The position numbers and the translations under genes are program-made. Below are positions 13,101 through 26,335 of a stretch of DNA of 64,000 nucleotides, in pieces. Source of the stretch: Adiantum capillus-veneris (taxonomy: Eukaryota; Streptophyta; Polypodiopsida; Polypodiales; Pteridaceae); the NCBI GenBank assembly GCA_014529385.2, contig CM043960.1, forward strand, positions 27,791,896 through 27,855,895. The letters are read 5' to 3'. The notes beneath the pieces are model-generated. The model saw only the letters and a list, made by a program, of their open reading frames with translations, searched no databases and was not told the origin of the DNA. Every line of letters starts with the position of its first letter. Positions within the stretch are counted from its first letter, which is position 1.

Positions 13101-13948
13101 ACATACCAATTGCAGGACACCGTGGGTACATTAAGATGTACTCAATTGCGACAAAGCTTCTTTTGGCCACGTATGAAGTGTGATATTTTGAATTATGTCA
13201 CCAGTTGTCTTACTTGTCAGAAGATTAAAGTCAAAAGAGTAAAATACCCTGGGAAATTACACCCATCAGATACTCCACATATGAAATGGGAGTACATCTC
13301 CATAGACTTCATTACTAGATTATGTAAATTCTTAGGATATGACTCCATATTTGTGGTGGTTGATATGCTCACCAAGGTTGCTCATCTCTTTCCAGTCAAG
13401 AAGGAGAATACTACCAAGGAGATTGCACATGGTTTCATGAAGAGTATGTTCATGTATCATGTCTTACTAGGACACATTGTATCTTATTGCGATTCCAAAT
13501 TCACCTCAAAATTTTGGAGAGCACTATTTGAACCAACCTTTAGTACAGCTTAGCATCCCCAGATAGATGGCCAAACTGAGAGACCCAACCAAGTCATTGA
13601 AGATATTCTTCGTGCATATTTTATGAGGGATCCAAATAAATGTACCAATTAACTTATGAGCTAAGGCTTCCAACACATTTAAAAGTGCATAATGTATTCC
13701 ATGTAAGCCTTTCAAAACCATATATAGGAGATCCCATACACATTCTAGATTATTCGCATATCATTACAACAAGGGATAATACTTTTGATATCCAACCAGA
13801 ACAGATCCTACAATCAAGAGACAAAACACTCATACATCCCTCTATTAGGGAACACCTCATCAAATGGACTGGTTATCCTCATGAAGATGCCACTTGGGAA
13901 TGTGAAGATAATCTTCTAATTGATTATCCCACCTTCTTCTCGAGGTGA
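10100..13948 (+). mobile_element. Element F: chromovirus (Ty3/gypsy with chromodomain)
   Basis: Old broken element. Parts in order: gag-like region about 10.1-10.6 kb; protease about 11.1-11.45 kb (IHDSILGMDWLKKND); RT about 11.6-12.45 kb (DYRGINQVTVKNKYGIPPIE, FSEIDLRSGYHQ, VMPFGLTNAP, LFDDILVHS); RNase H about 12.48-12.95 kb (FMVSTDASGEVIGG, ITDHKSLRWL); integrase about 13.05-13.65 kb (SCLTCQKIKVKR, WEYISIDFITRL); chromodomain about 13.77-13.93 kb (EQILQSRDKTL, EHLIKWTGYPHEDATWE). The chromodomain and the canonical RT place it in the plant chromoviruses, Del/Tekay-like by general appearance. Several breaks. Confidence 0.85.
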
Positions 13949-13968
13949 GGACACCTCGAATTTTACAA

Positions 13969-16355
13969 CTGTAAGATCCCTAAATTTTCAAAAAATAAAT
14001 AAATAGATAAATAATAAATAAATCAATTATCCATCTAATCCAGTCTAAAGATTTGTGTTTTAAGATCATGAGATTTTTTTGATGCAACTTGTGCTGGGAA
14101 AATTAAGAAACGCCTTTCGCTATTGAAAAGACGCGAATAAATCGTAACTGCTCAAAAACAAAAACATGTTTACGAGACATGTGACGGGACAAATTAACCA
14201 ACATGAGGAGCTCAAGTATTACAAGTGCTGAACCAAATAGATTGCGAGAAGCTAAGGTTACGCAAGAAAGAAAGACATGCACTCAGAGTGTGAATAGAAA
14301 CTCTAAATAGTATGAGAAATTGGACCACAAAATAACTCAAGAGAACCTTAGTGGGTTTGTGGAGATTACTACAAAAGGAGGAGACCAAGAAAAAACTAGT
14401 GCAAGAATTTTGTGAGAGAAATTCTAAGAGAGATATAAAGAATCATATAGATTTAGGGAAGGCTCTACTGAGAGAGGTGAGCATAAAGAGCTTCTTGCAG
14501 GGCTTCTACTCGACTTCTCTCATCTTCTTCCTCATGAGACAAGCAATCGCTTGGTGAGGTGCTCGTAGGTACTCGTCATCTTCTTCGTGGGAGTACTCTT
14601 ATTCACTACTCAAAGAAGGTATGTGAGATACACACACTCCTTCCATTCCTAATTGTCACATGAATTCTTATCTATGTTTGTATCCTTTGAAAGAGAAATG
14701 TGTATGCAATCCTTCCGTCTTTTCTTACGCAGAGAGCGTACATCTACGTTAGAGGTAAGCATAAGATTACTCTTCCAACTCTATTCTCATAAGTATTTTA
14801 TTGTAAGGTGGTTTAACTAATGATTTAAGGCTAATTGTGCATAAGAAATTAGGTATGTGTGTGGAAAGGATCAAGGTAAGAAGTTGTTCAAATCTAAAAT
14901 TTTGCATAAATGATAAAAGCACCTCTATTAAATTAAAAATATCTCCTATTACAGACCTCGATTGAGAATCTTGTTTGAGTTGGGTCGACCAAAATTTCAC
15001 TTTGTTATATTTATCTTCACACAATCGTAGGCTAATTTTGCACCGATTTTATTTCAAATTTTTTGAGCAGTAGTCTGTTTTAGACAGGTTTTTGAAAATA
15101 GGGAGAAATTGCTTTTTATGGGTAGATTAGTAGTTATCGAAACATAGTGAACCTTATCAGCCCATAAGAATAAGATAATTAGGGAAGGTTTACATGTTCA
15201 AAATCAGATTTTGATGCATAGAGATATGAATTATAATTTTTGTTCAGCTTTGCATGCTAGTGCATTTTTTTGATGCATGGGGGTAAAACCACTAAAACTT
15301 ATCCAAATTGAATTCCGTTTGGTGGAGAACGATCAAGGTGTTGAGATGAGTTGAATTATACTTTTAAAATCATATCTTGATGTTCCAAGCTAGATTCACA
15401 TTGTATGCCAAGTCCATAGGTCGTCGTTTGCGTTTTTTCTCGTATGCATGCTAAGGAGAGAACCAGAGTTCAAATTTGATTCCGCTTGTTAGTATGAGGT
15501 TATGGTACCAACCTAGATTGATTTATATGTTCAAAAATATATTTTTTTAAATTTTTTGGATATAGCTAGACTGTGTATGATATGAACTTGCGGACATGCG
15601 AGCTCATGACATCTTGAGGATCAAAAATACATTGTGATGCTTCACTTGTTGCCTAATCATGATTGCAGGGGAGCTAATTTGATTCCTTGATGGTAAAAAG
15701 AATCATTGAATATTTTGGTTGGATTTTGTAATGAGCTACTGAGATTGACGGCTTTCATGAGTGAAAGTAATTCATGTTTGGTATATTGATGATTGCATTA
15801 AGGAGGATTGACATGTGGTATGGTTACTAGCAACATCTTTATATGATCCAGGTGATGATTCCAACCAATAAGTTGGATTATCTGTATATGAGTTGATAAT
15901 AAATAAGTATGGCCAGGTATGTTCCACTATGTTGCCGGGTATGTTCCCATGTTTTTTCCCAACATCAGTGCAAAATCTTGAAGAGGCCGGTTTGCCTAAA
16001 CTCACGAATCAGCACTAATCTCTGTCATTGGTGGGTATGAGATCCTTTCAAATCTTAGGCTTTTGGAGGTGTTCGCAGTGGCCCATGACCTAAGTTTTGG
16101 TCATGGGGTGTTGGACTCCAATAGTAGAAGCAAGATTCTCTTTGTCCATAGGGGAGCAAGTGGATGGGTGGCCCTAGTCAATCCTTAAATGGTTCGGGGA
16201 TCTCTAATTTATTGTTTTCAAGTTTGATTTGAATTTATTCATGAACTAAGTTGTACAAGTTATATGGTTTTGTTATTAATGCATGCCTCATATAGGGATT
16301 ATGACTTGGCATCACTCTATGTCGACACTCTCTTTGTTTCTCCCTCTTATCTATC

Positions 16356-16395
<40 letters not shown>

Positions 16396-16600
16396 ACTCA
16401 GAATAGCACTAGGCACTGGGTATTTTTGGGTCAGTCCACTCCTACTCTAGGGTGGCCATGGGAGACCCTTCCTTTTGGGTAGCCCAAGTCGTGGGCCGGA
16501 TATAATGTCTATTTGTCTTCGATTGTGCATATCAAGAGAATTAAAATGATAAATATTGAATACACCCAGAGAGGTGGGGTTCTCTCAACTTTGCAAGTAG
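13969..16600 (+). repeat. Possible long 3' LTR of element F
   Basis: The sequence from TGTAAGATCCCTAAATTTTC directly follows the chromodomain end, where a 3' LTR should start. It is non-coding and long, as in Del/Tekay-type elements. No second copy lies in the window, so neither the end point nor LTR status can be proven. It holds a (TC)n run at 16,359-16,393. Confidence 0.4.
16359..16393. repeat. (TC)n microsatellite
   Basis: About 35 bp of uninterrupted TC. Confidence 0.95.
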
Positions 16601-16744
16601 ACCAAAAACATACTTTCAGTCTCTAACTCTCTGACATTGCTGAACTTGACAAATGAAGCACTTTATAAGTCCAAAAACTGAAATGATGGTACATTACATA
16701 ATCCCTAGCTTGTACACACACCTTACAATAAATTTTGAAAAAAA

Positions 16745-17170
16745 AATTGTGTGGGGGTCATGGATCACGATCCATGTTCAACAACCAATTTTGACAAAAT
16801 TTCATGGGTAGCTTCTAGACATGTTTCCCAAGCTATTGGTACACTTTTTTCCAAGTTTGGATTAAATTTTGCATCAGTGCGTCAAAATGATCATTCGGTG
16901 ACTAAATTTTTTATTTGACTTGATTTTTGGTGGTTTTGATGTCTATTTCACACCAAATTTGTAGGGCTCATTTCCCAAAGGCATTTGCAAATTGTCTATA
17001 GAAAATTTATCATGTTTGGGCCTGTTGGGGGTCACGGATCACGATTCATGTTCAAAAGAAAAAAAAAATGTGAGGAGAGCAATGGTAGGTGCTTTCTCCA
17101 ACAACAATCTGTGCTACTTACATATGCAATTGGAGGTGTGGGGTCATGGATTGTGATCCATGCTCCACCC
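16745..17170. repeat. Palindrome-bearing repeat array, small cluster
   Basis: Three copies of a GGGGTCATGGAT...ATCCATG motif, with the palindrome starting at 16,759, 17,033 and 17,145. The first is CATGGATCACGATCCATG: 8-bp arms about a 2-base centre. Spacing is 274 and 112 bp. The same motif, in the same orientation and similar spacing, recurs at 33.2-34.1 kb. The stretches between copies are AT-rich and poorly conserved. Confidence 0.75.
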
Positions 17171-18544
17171 CATTTATAGACTGTGATTGTATACCTTGAT
17201 TTTGATGGTAATTGTGGACATTCTCATGCACTTGTTTGTGAATTTAAATGTGGTTTTCCCTCCCTGATGTGCTCTAATAATCTCACAAAATATTATCTTG
17301 GATTCGATTGATTTCATTATTGTGTGTGTGTTTGTTTGCACATTCAACCACTCACAATTGTTCATGTACTGATAAGGATCATACCTGTGAAATCTGGTGT
17401 AGAGTGGTTGTTCGATGTGGCTTTAGCAAGCAGGAACTTGATGAATATCTCTAGGTCCAAATCTCTCTCTCTCTCTCTCTCTCAAAATGATTGTCTGCAA
17501 ATGAAGCTATATTTGCCCATTTTGCCTATATGTGTCTGGCTTGTCTCAGGTGCATTGTGCTTACTTACCTTACTTGCCCACATTTTGTATATCATACCAT
17601 TTTTGGCTCAGATGGCTCGTCAATTGGACACCTAGCCATTAATTGGTCGTGATTCTACAATTTTGGTTCGTTTTAAGTTTTTGTCCCAAATTTTGACATG
17701 TGCCAAATCCTTCCATATTTGACATGCTTGAAGCTCTTGCTTTGTAGGTTTGATATATGCATTCAAAACTCAAATCCAAATTTCTTGGCTTTCTTTATTA
17801 TTTTTTGATCATTATTAGATGAAAAAGGCAAAAACAATTATCATAAATTATTATTAGTTGGACAATTTTTTTGTCAAAATTATTCCTCGCACTGGTATAT
17901 ATGTACTCTTTCTTTATGCATCTCCCCCATTAAAATTTGTCAATATGGCTCAATACTATGCCAAAAAAGAGTAAAATTCTGCTAAAAGTCAACAAAAAAG
18001 CAAAAATATAAACATCAAAGCACACTTTATATAATGCACACATAATCACCCATAACACATGTTTAGGAATTCTGGGAAAAATTGCACAAAAACTGGACAA
18101 TTCTTCTTGTTCTCTATTTTTTGAGAAGAGGTGAAGGGTGACGTTCAAAAATGCACATTGTCTTTGTATGCAGTTTTCAGTGGTCATGGACTGGTAATTG
18201 CATATGATGCCAAGCTTTTGAGTCTCAAAACTACAAACTTGTTCAAAAATGACTACTCTTTAACCTTCCTCAAGCACAACTCTCTAGGAGTAGGCATTGT
18301 TTCAAACACAACATCAGGCCCAAGCTCTAGGTTGATCCTTATCAAACGTATCATGTGGTATTCAACCAGATGTGATGAAAAAGACAAAACAAGGGGTGTG
18401 CCAATACACTTTCTTGGGGATCAACTTCTATACATTGTAGACATGTTCATCGATCACAATACTTGTGGTGTCTAGGACTAGATTTTTGTGACAAGAAGGC
18501 TCAAACTTGAGATTAAGGGCCATTATACAAGCACTCTAGAGTGG
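17171..18544. other. AT-rich non-coding stretch
   Basis: No gene or element recognised. A (TC)n tract lies at 17,462-17,483. Open stretches present (for example at 18.13-18.47 kb) carry no family signature. Confidence 0.5.
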
Positions 18545-19090
18545 AGAGTCCAAAGACCGGAGCATGCTCTAAAATTCTGGGCCACAACATATTCTTAGAG
18601 TTCAAATGCCAAAGCATGCTCTCAAACTCTAGGCAGTAAGATACTCTCGGAGTCCAAATGCCAAAGCATGCTTCCAAGGCTTGCTCATTCAAACATGAGA
18701 TTGATCTCTCTCAAAGAGAAAGCTGCCCCGGCCTTTCATTCAAATTTGTGGCCAATCCTTTTCAGAATGCTTAAATAGCTTGCTCATTCTAGGCCACAAG
18801 ATATTCTCGGAGTCCGAATGCCAAATCATGCGTCTAAGGTGTGCTCATTAAAACTTAAAGTAGATTCCTTTCAAACACATAAACACAATATAAAGCCAAT
18901 CCTTTTCATTCAAACTTGAGTCCAATCCCTTTCATGCTTCAAAGGCTTGCTCTCTCTTTTAAGAATGCTTCAAATGATTTCTCGTACAAACTTGAGCCCG
19001 ATTCCTTTCATGCTTTGAAGGCTTGCTCTCCCTTTTAGTATGCTTCGAATTCTTTCTCATACGAACTTGAGACCGATCCCTCTCACACGT
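18545..19090. repeat. Degenerate tandem repeats (52-bp and 76-bp periods)
   Basis: The word AGTCCAAATGCCAAAGCATGC recurs with AGCATGCT at 18,561, 18,613 and 18,665, giving a 52-bp period, with a further diverged copy near 18,824. A related 76-bp period follows (TTTCATGCTTCAAAGGCTTG at about 18,930 and 19,006). Non-coding. Confidence 0.7.
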
Positions 19091-19254
19091 TGATTACGAG
19101 CTCACTTTAATTTGAAATTCAAATTTGACGGACGTCAAATATGACGACTGTGAGAGAGACAGGCTGTCAGTGTCCTCCAGTCCATGCGAGGCGCCTGAGC
19201 TTCATCATCTCAATAAGAAAATGAAGATTTCATCATCTGCGATCCAAGGTATTG

Positions 19255-19795
19255 CTTCCAGGCAAGGCGCTCTTCCTATTCATATCAGGTCTGATTGCAT
19301 ACAAGCTTCTTACTGTATTATGAGTCGCTTTACCTTCATCAGATTTGGTCTAAGGTTCTACTTGTAGGCAACGTGCTGCTCCTATTCATATGAGCTCAAA
19401 CTTCACACGAGAACTTTTTTCTTGTAGGCAAGGTGCTTCTCGTGCTCATACAAGATTGAACTACATACAATCTCCTTCGGCTGTTTTGTGCGATACTCAT
19501 TGCCCTTGCAGTTTGTGTAGCTGGTTTCCATTGATTGGATTTGGCACTCACAATCATCCGCAGAATGATGAAGTGTTGGCCTCTTTGGCTGCAAAGGGTG
19601 GTGGGTGATGCCTGCTCTTCTAGCTGCGCCAGGCCCAAGCTCTCCTCTATCACGCTTTCTGTGCATAAACATGGCTCTCGCAATCATCTGCAGAATAATG
19701 AAGCATAAGCCTCTTTGTCTACAAAGGGTTGTGAGCGATGCCTGCTCTTCTGCCCCCACCATGTCCAATCTCTCCTTTAGTAGCTGTTGAGAGAG
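19255..19795. repeat. Degenerate tandem repeats (59-bp and 130-bp periods)
   Basis: GTAGGCAAGGTGCTTCTC-type units occur near 19,258, 19,366 and 19,425, the last two 59 bp apart. Next comes a direct duplication with a 130-bp period: CAATCATCCGCAGAATGATG at 19,551 and its relative at 19,681, each followed by GATGCCTGCTCTTCT. The open stretches they create on either strand are by-products. Confidence 0.7.
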
Positions 19796-20266
19796 CACTT
19801 TTCTTATTTCTTGCAAGCTCTTCTTGCCATTTGTGTAGTTTTTGTGGATTACATACGAGATCTTCGTTTGTGTGCAGTGCTTGCACTTGCCCTTCCTCTT
19901 GTTAGGAAATGAGGGTGTGCTTTCATGCAAAGATCTCGTTGTACAGAGCTATCACTTCACAAAAGCATACTGAGCACTCACAAAGGTGAAACCTTGTGTG
20001 TTATAGGTTTTTTTCTTGCTCGTCACTAATAACATACCTGATTGAAGGTGTTCATATAAGGCAAACCAGTAGCTTGAGGGCAGTCACAAGTCACAGATGG
20101 AAGGATACTTTTTAAGACCTCTTTGTGAAGGGATCACACCAAGGCTTTGCTATTTCTCATGGTGGCATGAGATATTTCCCCATCTATGAAAACCTTCTAC
20201 GAGCAAGCACAATGCTATCAAGATATCTTGAGTAGAGGAAATCTTGGGCAACAATCATTGGTATTG

Positions 20267-20309
<43 letters not shown>

Positions 20310-20334
20310 ATTTCATATTTCCCTCTTTGTACTT
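19796..20334. other. Non-coding stretch with a (TC)n tract
   Basis: Nothing recognised apart from a (TC)n run at about 20,272-20,306. Confidence 0.5.
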
Positions 20335-20695
20335 AGTAGGGGTAGAGGCTCAAACTTAAGTTCGAGCCTCTACACCTTCTTCTACCTAGTACGGGTTCAT
20401 CCTCTACCAATTTTATACCTAGAAAGGGTAGAGGCTCGAACTTAAGTTTGAGGCTACACACCATGGCAGAATAGAGGCTCCAAATTAAGTTGGTCCAACT
20501 TAAGTTGGAGCCTCCACACCTTCTACCTAGTACGGGTTCATCCTCTACCAATTTTGTATCTATATCAAGGTAGAGGCTCGAACTTAAGTTCACGCCTTTA
20601 TGCCTTCTTCTACCTAGTACTAGCTCATCCTCTATCAATTTTGTACCTAGAAAGGGTAAAGGCTTGAACTTAAGTTTGAACCTGCACACCATGCA
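20335..20695. repeat. Tandem array of AACTTAAGTT palindromes
   Basis: Five copies of AACTTAAGTT start at 20,353, 20,439, 20,498, 20,581 and 20,667 (spacing 86, 59, 83, 86). They sit in longer palindromes of the form AGGCTCRAACTTAAGTTYGAGCC. Units are linked by CTACCTAGTACGGGTTCATC and ATTTTGTACCTAGAAAGGGT. Each unit could fold into a hairpin. No known family recognised. Confidence 0.8.
20474..20514. repeat. 41-bp near-perfect palindrome
   Basis: Left arm GAGGCTCCAAATTAAGTTGG, one-base centre, then its reverse complement with a single mismatch. This is the longest hairpin of the 20.3-20.7 kb array. Confidence 0.85.
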
Positions 20696-21616
20696 ATGAT
20701 ATAGGCTAAATACTTTACAAAGTGCTTGCTGTATCTAAAATCTCTATGCTAGGTAGCTTGTTTTTCATGTATAAATTTACTTTTTCTTATCTAACTAGAA
20801 CCAAATAAATGTTTTTTCTTGAAAAAATGAAACTTCATTTAACAAATGGTCAGCTTTGTATTCAGAGAACTTGTTTAACTGGAGTGTTTTCTAAAGATAA
20901 AAAGCATCAAAATCCTTCCAAAAAGACCTCCAAGTACCCTAAATTGAATTCATTATAACAAGCATCAAACTCTTTCTATAGTTGACCTCCTTCTATAGTT
21001 GACCTTCGAGCGTCCTAATATAAATTCCTTATTATGTTATCAATAGACCAGACTTCATCACATCGTCTATAGAATATTATTAAATGATGGGATCCTTCAA
21101 ATACCTAAAGTATGTCAAAATGAAGGCACTATCTAACCAGAAGAAGAAATTGAATTCAATGTGCTTGCAAATAGATGATAGCTCAAACTACACAAAAATG
21201 ATAAGTTTTTGGGTAGCATTATTAAAAATGGGACTTGAATAATTCGCAAATTTCCTGAATATGTCTTCCATCATCTTGCAATGTGATATATTGCAATATG
21301 CTACTCTTGCTACAGTTACTCCCTCCTCCCTACTTTGAGTCACCTTGGACGATGGTTTGCACGATGTGCATGGACACAAACAACTTGTCTATGCAAGACA
21401 CTGAAATGTCGCCCTATCATGCATATGGAAGAGATACATTGGGTAACACAATGTTGTTGTGAAAGATGTGGGTAATGAACCAATTGTTTAGTGGTTTTTT
21501 CTAGCGAGGTTTCATCTATGTTGTGTTTTCTAAACAAAATTTGTTGAAGACAAATTGCTTGCTCTTTGATGGTTGGTTTGGTGAGTATCATGAATTTCCA
21601 GTTAGAAAACAAATGC
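20696..21616. other. Non-coding stretch
   Basis: AT-rich; no gene, RNA or element recognised on either strand. Confidence 0.5.
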
Positions 21617-21964
21617 ACTCTCAAAAGGGGCCCTATAAGGGGGTTTGAATTTGCCTCTCTTGTACAAAGTGGGCAACCCAATGAAGTACATCAACGCTTT
21701 GTCAAAGCCCTATCAACCGACATATCATTGGAAAGATCTTAAAAAGTAGGTTCTAAATCCCCAAGCTCCGACAAATTTGGAGTTGATTTGTAGAAGTTAT
21801 GGTCTCACCACTGAAGCTGAAATGTGGGGATAGATTTTGATGAAGTTGTCACATCAAAAAATGGAATCTTCTAGAATATAAGGAATCTGATAGTATGCTA
21901 TATTACCAATGGATAGATCTTGATGAATACATAGTCAAAGTCCTTATAGGGCCCATTTGAGAGT
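21617..21964. mobile_element. MITE-like element with terminal inverted repeats
   Basis: The left end ACTCTCAAAAGGGGCCCTATA is mirrored by TATAGGGCCCATTTGAGAGT at the right end. Length is about 348 bp, without coding capacity. One arm has a relative at 8.25-8.43 kb. A target duplication could not be fixed, because similarity to that relative continues past the inverted repeat on the right side. Confidence 0.65.
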
Positions 21965-22339
21965 CCAAAATTTCCCTAATGGTTGTTGATTTGGTTTGGC
22001 TTGGGTTTCCGTACCCACTTTTAGATAATTTTGGGAGACTTTGAAGATGGTTGATTGTTTGATGGATTCAATATCAATTTCCATGTTGGTGCTTTGGCAG
22101 TAATTGAATTGTCTGATTGATATTTGAGAATCCATTTGTATTTGTTGAAGCCCAATGAAGCATTGAGTTGTTGTTTGGGTTTTTGCCACCTTTTTGGTTT
22201 TGATTGAGGTGTTCGTGCATTTTGGAAACTTGGCTTAGTTGAGTTGGAAGATTGACTATGAAGCAATGCTTTGGGTAACAATATCTGCTATAGTTTGGTT
22301 GCCATGATTGATTTTTTGACCCAACCTTTTTTAACCTTA

Positions 22340-22925
22340 TTGCCCCAAGTACATATAGACTGTTGATGTTGAGGATCTAACTATGGTTCTCTTGTCACTC
22401 ACTAGTCTCTTGACTAAGGCTGTACATTCCAAATATGAACTGTTTGTACCAATAGTGTAACATAAGCTATGCCCTTTAGATCGTACTTCAAAGTTTTGTC
22501 TTGCCACTGGAAATTTCTTGGTAAGTGGGCATCTGTGAAACACCCAAGATGACTTCCTCATTAAGGTCCATATCAGCCACAATAAGGAACTGATGTGGGT
22601 AGTGATTCTTGTCAATGTTAAATGAAACTTTGGCTTGCCCCAAACTAGCCATTGTTCCTTTGTTAACTACCTTTAGCTCAATCTTGGTCAGTTCAATCAT
22701 GGAGGTGATAAATTGAGGTATGTCAAATACTGCATGGCATTAACACATGCACCCAATATCCACAAGTGATCTTTCTATCATTCCATTATCTAGTTGAACA
22801 TTGATGTGCACAACCATTCCTCCAAGCCAGCTTTGCTTGATTTGAACTACTGCATAGGAGGAGAAGGTGCTTCTGCTTGTTGTAGTGGAGCTATATTTTG
22901 TTGTTCCTTGCGCTCCAGAAGTCAC
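22340..22925 (-). mobile_element. Retropepsin-like segment downstream of integrase
   Basis: Minus-strand stretch with features of a Ty3/gypsy protease: HINVQLDNGMIERSLVDIGC near 22.75-22.82 kb (active-site region) and FLIVADMDLNEEVILG near 22.54-22.60 kb (flap/ILG end). It lies directly after the integrase C-terminal region of segment G, on the same strand, whereas a protease normally precedes RT. It may be the start of another element or a rearranged piece. Broken and old. Confidence 0.6.
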
Positions 22926-25060
22926 AACAGAGCTTCCTCTTCTGCTTGTTCCTTTATTGTTTGAGCCTTTAGGTGTCTTTCTTGTGCTTTTTGTATCTTC
23001 TCCAATATTCCCATGGTAAGAGGTTGATGATACTTCTTCAATCTAAATTTATTGATCCAATAATACATTACAACTCCCTCTAATGTTGCAAGTTGGACAA
23101 CACCACTTGGTGATATATCATTGATCACAAATGGACCCTTACCTCACTTTTTCAGTATCTCGTAGCGTTGTTTCAAGGTGTCGACTAAGACATAGCCACC
23201 TTTTGAAACTCCTTGTTTATGACACATTGGTCATGAAATTCTTTCATCTGCCATTTTTGTGCGTAGATGGTGAAAACAATTTTAAGTCTCAACTCATTCG
23301 ACTAGAGTAGATGTTCTAATCAACCCAACAATTCATATCTTGTCCATCCTATTCTTGTACAATGTGTACTGTATGTATCAAGAATTCCACACATAGTATG
23401 GCATCTATACCAAACACCAAATAAAAAGGTGTCATATTTTGTGGCATTTTGTATGCAACTTGATATGCCCATAAAGCTGCGTGTAGTTTTTTAATCCCAA
23501 TTGGTTCTTAATTTGCCAGCAATTTTTGGGAGCATTGTGCATAGAATTTTGCTTACGCTCTTAGATTTCCTATTTGCTTGAGGGTGATATGATGTTGATT
23601 TATAATGAAGCACCATAAACTCTTGCAATAAATATTCAACCATATCGTTGAGAAAACGAGTCCCAATATCTCGTGAATATGTTCTCATACAAGGAATATA
23701 CTGTAGTTTTGTCATTGTTCTTCTGTGTTGCCTTGACTTCTACCCATTTGGTTAAATCATTTGTGGCCATTATGATGTATTGAGCATGCATTTGATATGT
23801 CGATGGGGAGATAGGTTCAACAAAGTCTATGCCCCATTTGGAAAAATCCCTTGTCTCCATCATTGGTCTTAGTGGCATTTCATATCGTCGTGTAGGCACT
23901 TTTATTCGTTTTGATAATCATCACATCATTTGACATAATGCTTTGTATCCATGTATAGAGTAGGCCACCAAGTTCTTGCAAGGAGTATAGCGTTTCTGCT
24001 TTTGTTAGCCAAAAAGTGACCTCCTACAGGTTTGGCATGTGCTTGCTCAAGAATTAATAATTACTCATGCTCCATGGTATTGATTCTCAAGTTTTCATCT
24101 ATTTCCCTTTGATAAAGGTTATTTCCAATCATAACATATTTTTTTGATTCTCTCTGTATTGAGTGTAGTTTGACTTTTCTCAATTTTATTGGCAAGACTC
24201 TCTGTTCAATATTTTCCCCGCTTCGGTGATTTTGTTATATTGAATAGTGTAGCATGTTTGATTGGATTCTGAATGGTACAAGGGGGCACAAGTACCACAT
24301 GAACTAACATAGTCATGGACTCTTCTTTGCATATGAGGCCAATAAACCACAAGTCTCATTGGTCTTTGGTATGTTTGTGTTTTTTGTGTTTTGAAAGCCC
24401 ATATATTGTCTATATGTGAGCTTGTCTCAAGTAGAACTCTTTCTCCAATGGCTCTATGCATAGCCTAAGTATTCCATTGTTTCCTTGCTTATATAGATGT
24501 TTCACTATTAGAACTAATGAGCATGACTGATGGTTGTATTTCAATCTATATAGAACCTGGTATACCATGGTCGCTCCACCTTGGTATCATTAGGATGTTG
24601 AAAAGATAAGAGTCTAGCAAGTCATCATCAACTCCTAGAGGTGCTTCCCCATATATCAACAATGATAAATGGTCTACCCTTTGATGTGTAGTCCCATTCT
24701 CGACCACTACAATGAAATCAAACTGTAGCAATATTATAAACCATCGAAAAATACGACCAATATTGTATGGTTTGTTCACTAAATACAATAGGTCTTGGTG
24801 ATCCACAAACAATACAAATTTTTTTGCAAGAAGATAATGCATAAACTTTTTGACTACATAGATCATTCCAAAACCCTCTCTTTTTGTGGCCGTGTAATTT
24901 TGCTTCGCATTATTAAGTTGTCTATTAGAGTAACAGATTGGAAAATCCATATTGTTCTCTATTGGTTGAGTCAAGATACATCCAATAGCTTAGGCTGACG
25001 CATCTACATGAACGTGGAAGATCTTATTCCAGTTGATGCATTTTTTTCAAGAGCGAATGC
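22926..25060 (-). mobile_element. Segment G: Ty3/gypsy RNase H and integrase
   Basis: Minus-strand parts: RNase H about 25.05-24.55 kb (FHVHVDASA, YSNRQLNNAKQNYTATKREG, LFVDHQDLLYLVNKP); integrase zinc-finger about 24.35-24.28 kb (YWPHMQRRVHDYVSSCGTC); integrase core about 23.87-23.5 kb (KWGIDFVEPISP, DIGTRFLNDMVEYLL, STSYHPQANRKS); C-terminal tail to about 22.93 kb. It is of a non-chromovirus type. It starts just where segment H (29.76-32.95 kb) stops, so the two are probably halves of one element. Several breaks; old. Confidence 0.8.
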
Positions 25061-25429
25061 TATCTTTATATCCCCGTGTCATTGCACCATGGCATGCATA
25101 CACATTTTTGTCACCACCACTGTGTTGCATTTGTTTGCATCAACATTATCACTGTCAATATAGTGATCATTTGAGATGTCGTGTTTAATCCTGGTCGAGG
25201 AAGGTTCGTCGTTTTTGCAGTGCTCGAGAAACTCAAATTGTACAGAAGGATTGCAAATGATGGTCGCGACACGGATCAACATGAAATACCAAAATGATTC
25301 TTGTAGTGTACATTTTGATTTCAAGTACTCATTCCATTTACAAAGTTATAAGGTTGGAGTTTTTAGAGCAGGCATGACAAAAAAATAAAATAAAATGAAG
25401 GGATGCTTTTGGGGGCTCGTGTCTGCTCG

Positions 25430-26335
<906 letters not shown>

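Noticed and set aside
16985-17179. Short open frame across the palindrome repeat at 17 kb
   Set aside because: The frame is not kept in the other palindrome copies, so the motif is unlikely to be coding.
18131-18475. 114-codon open stretch
   Set aside because: No domain, no codon-use signal by eye, and surrounded by non-coding repeats.
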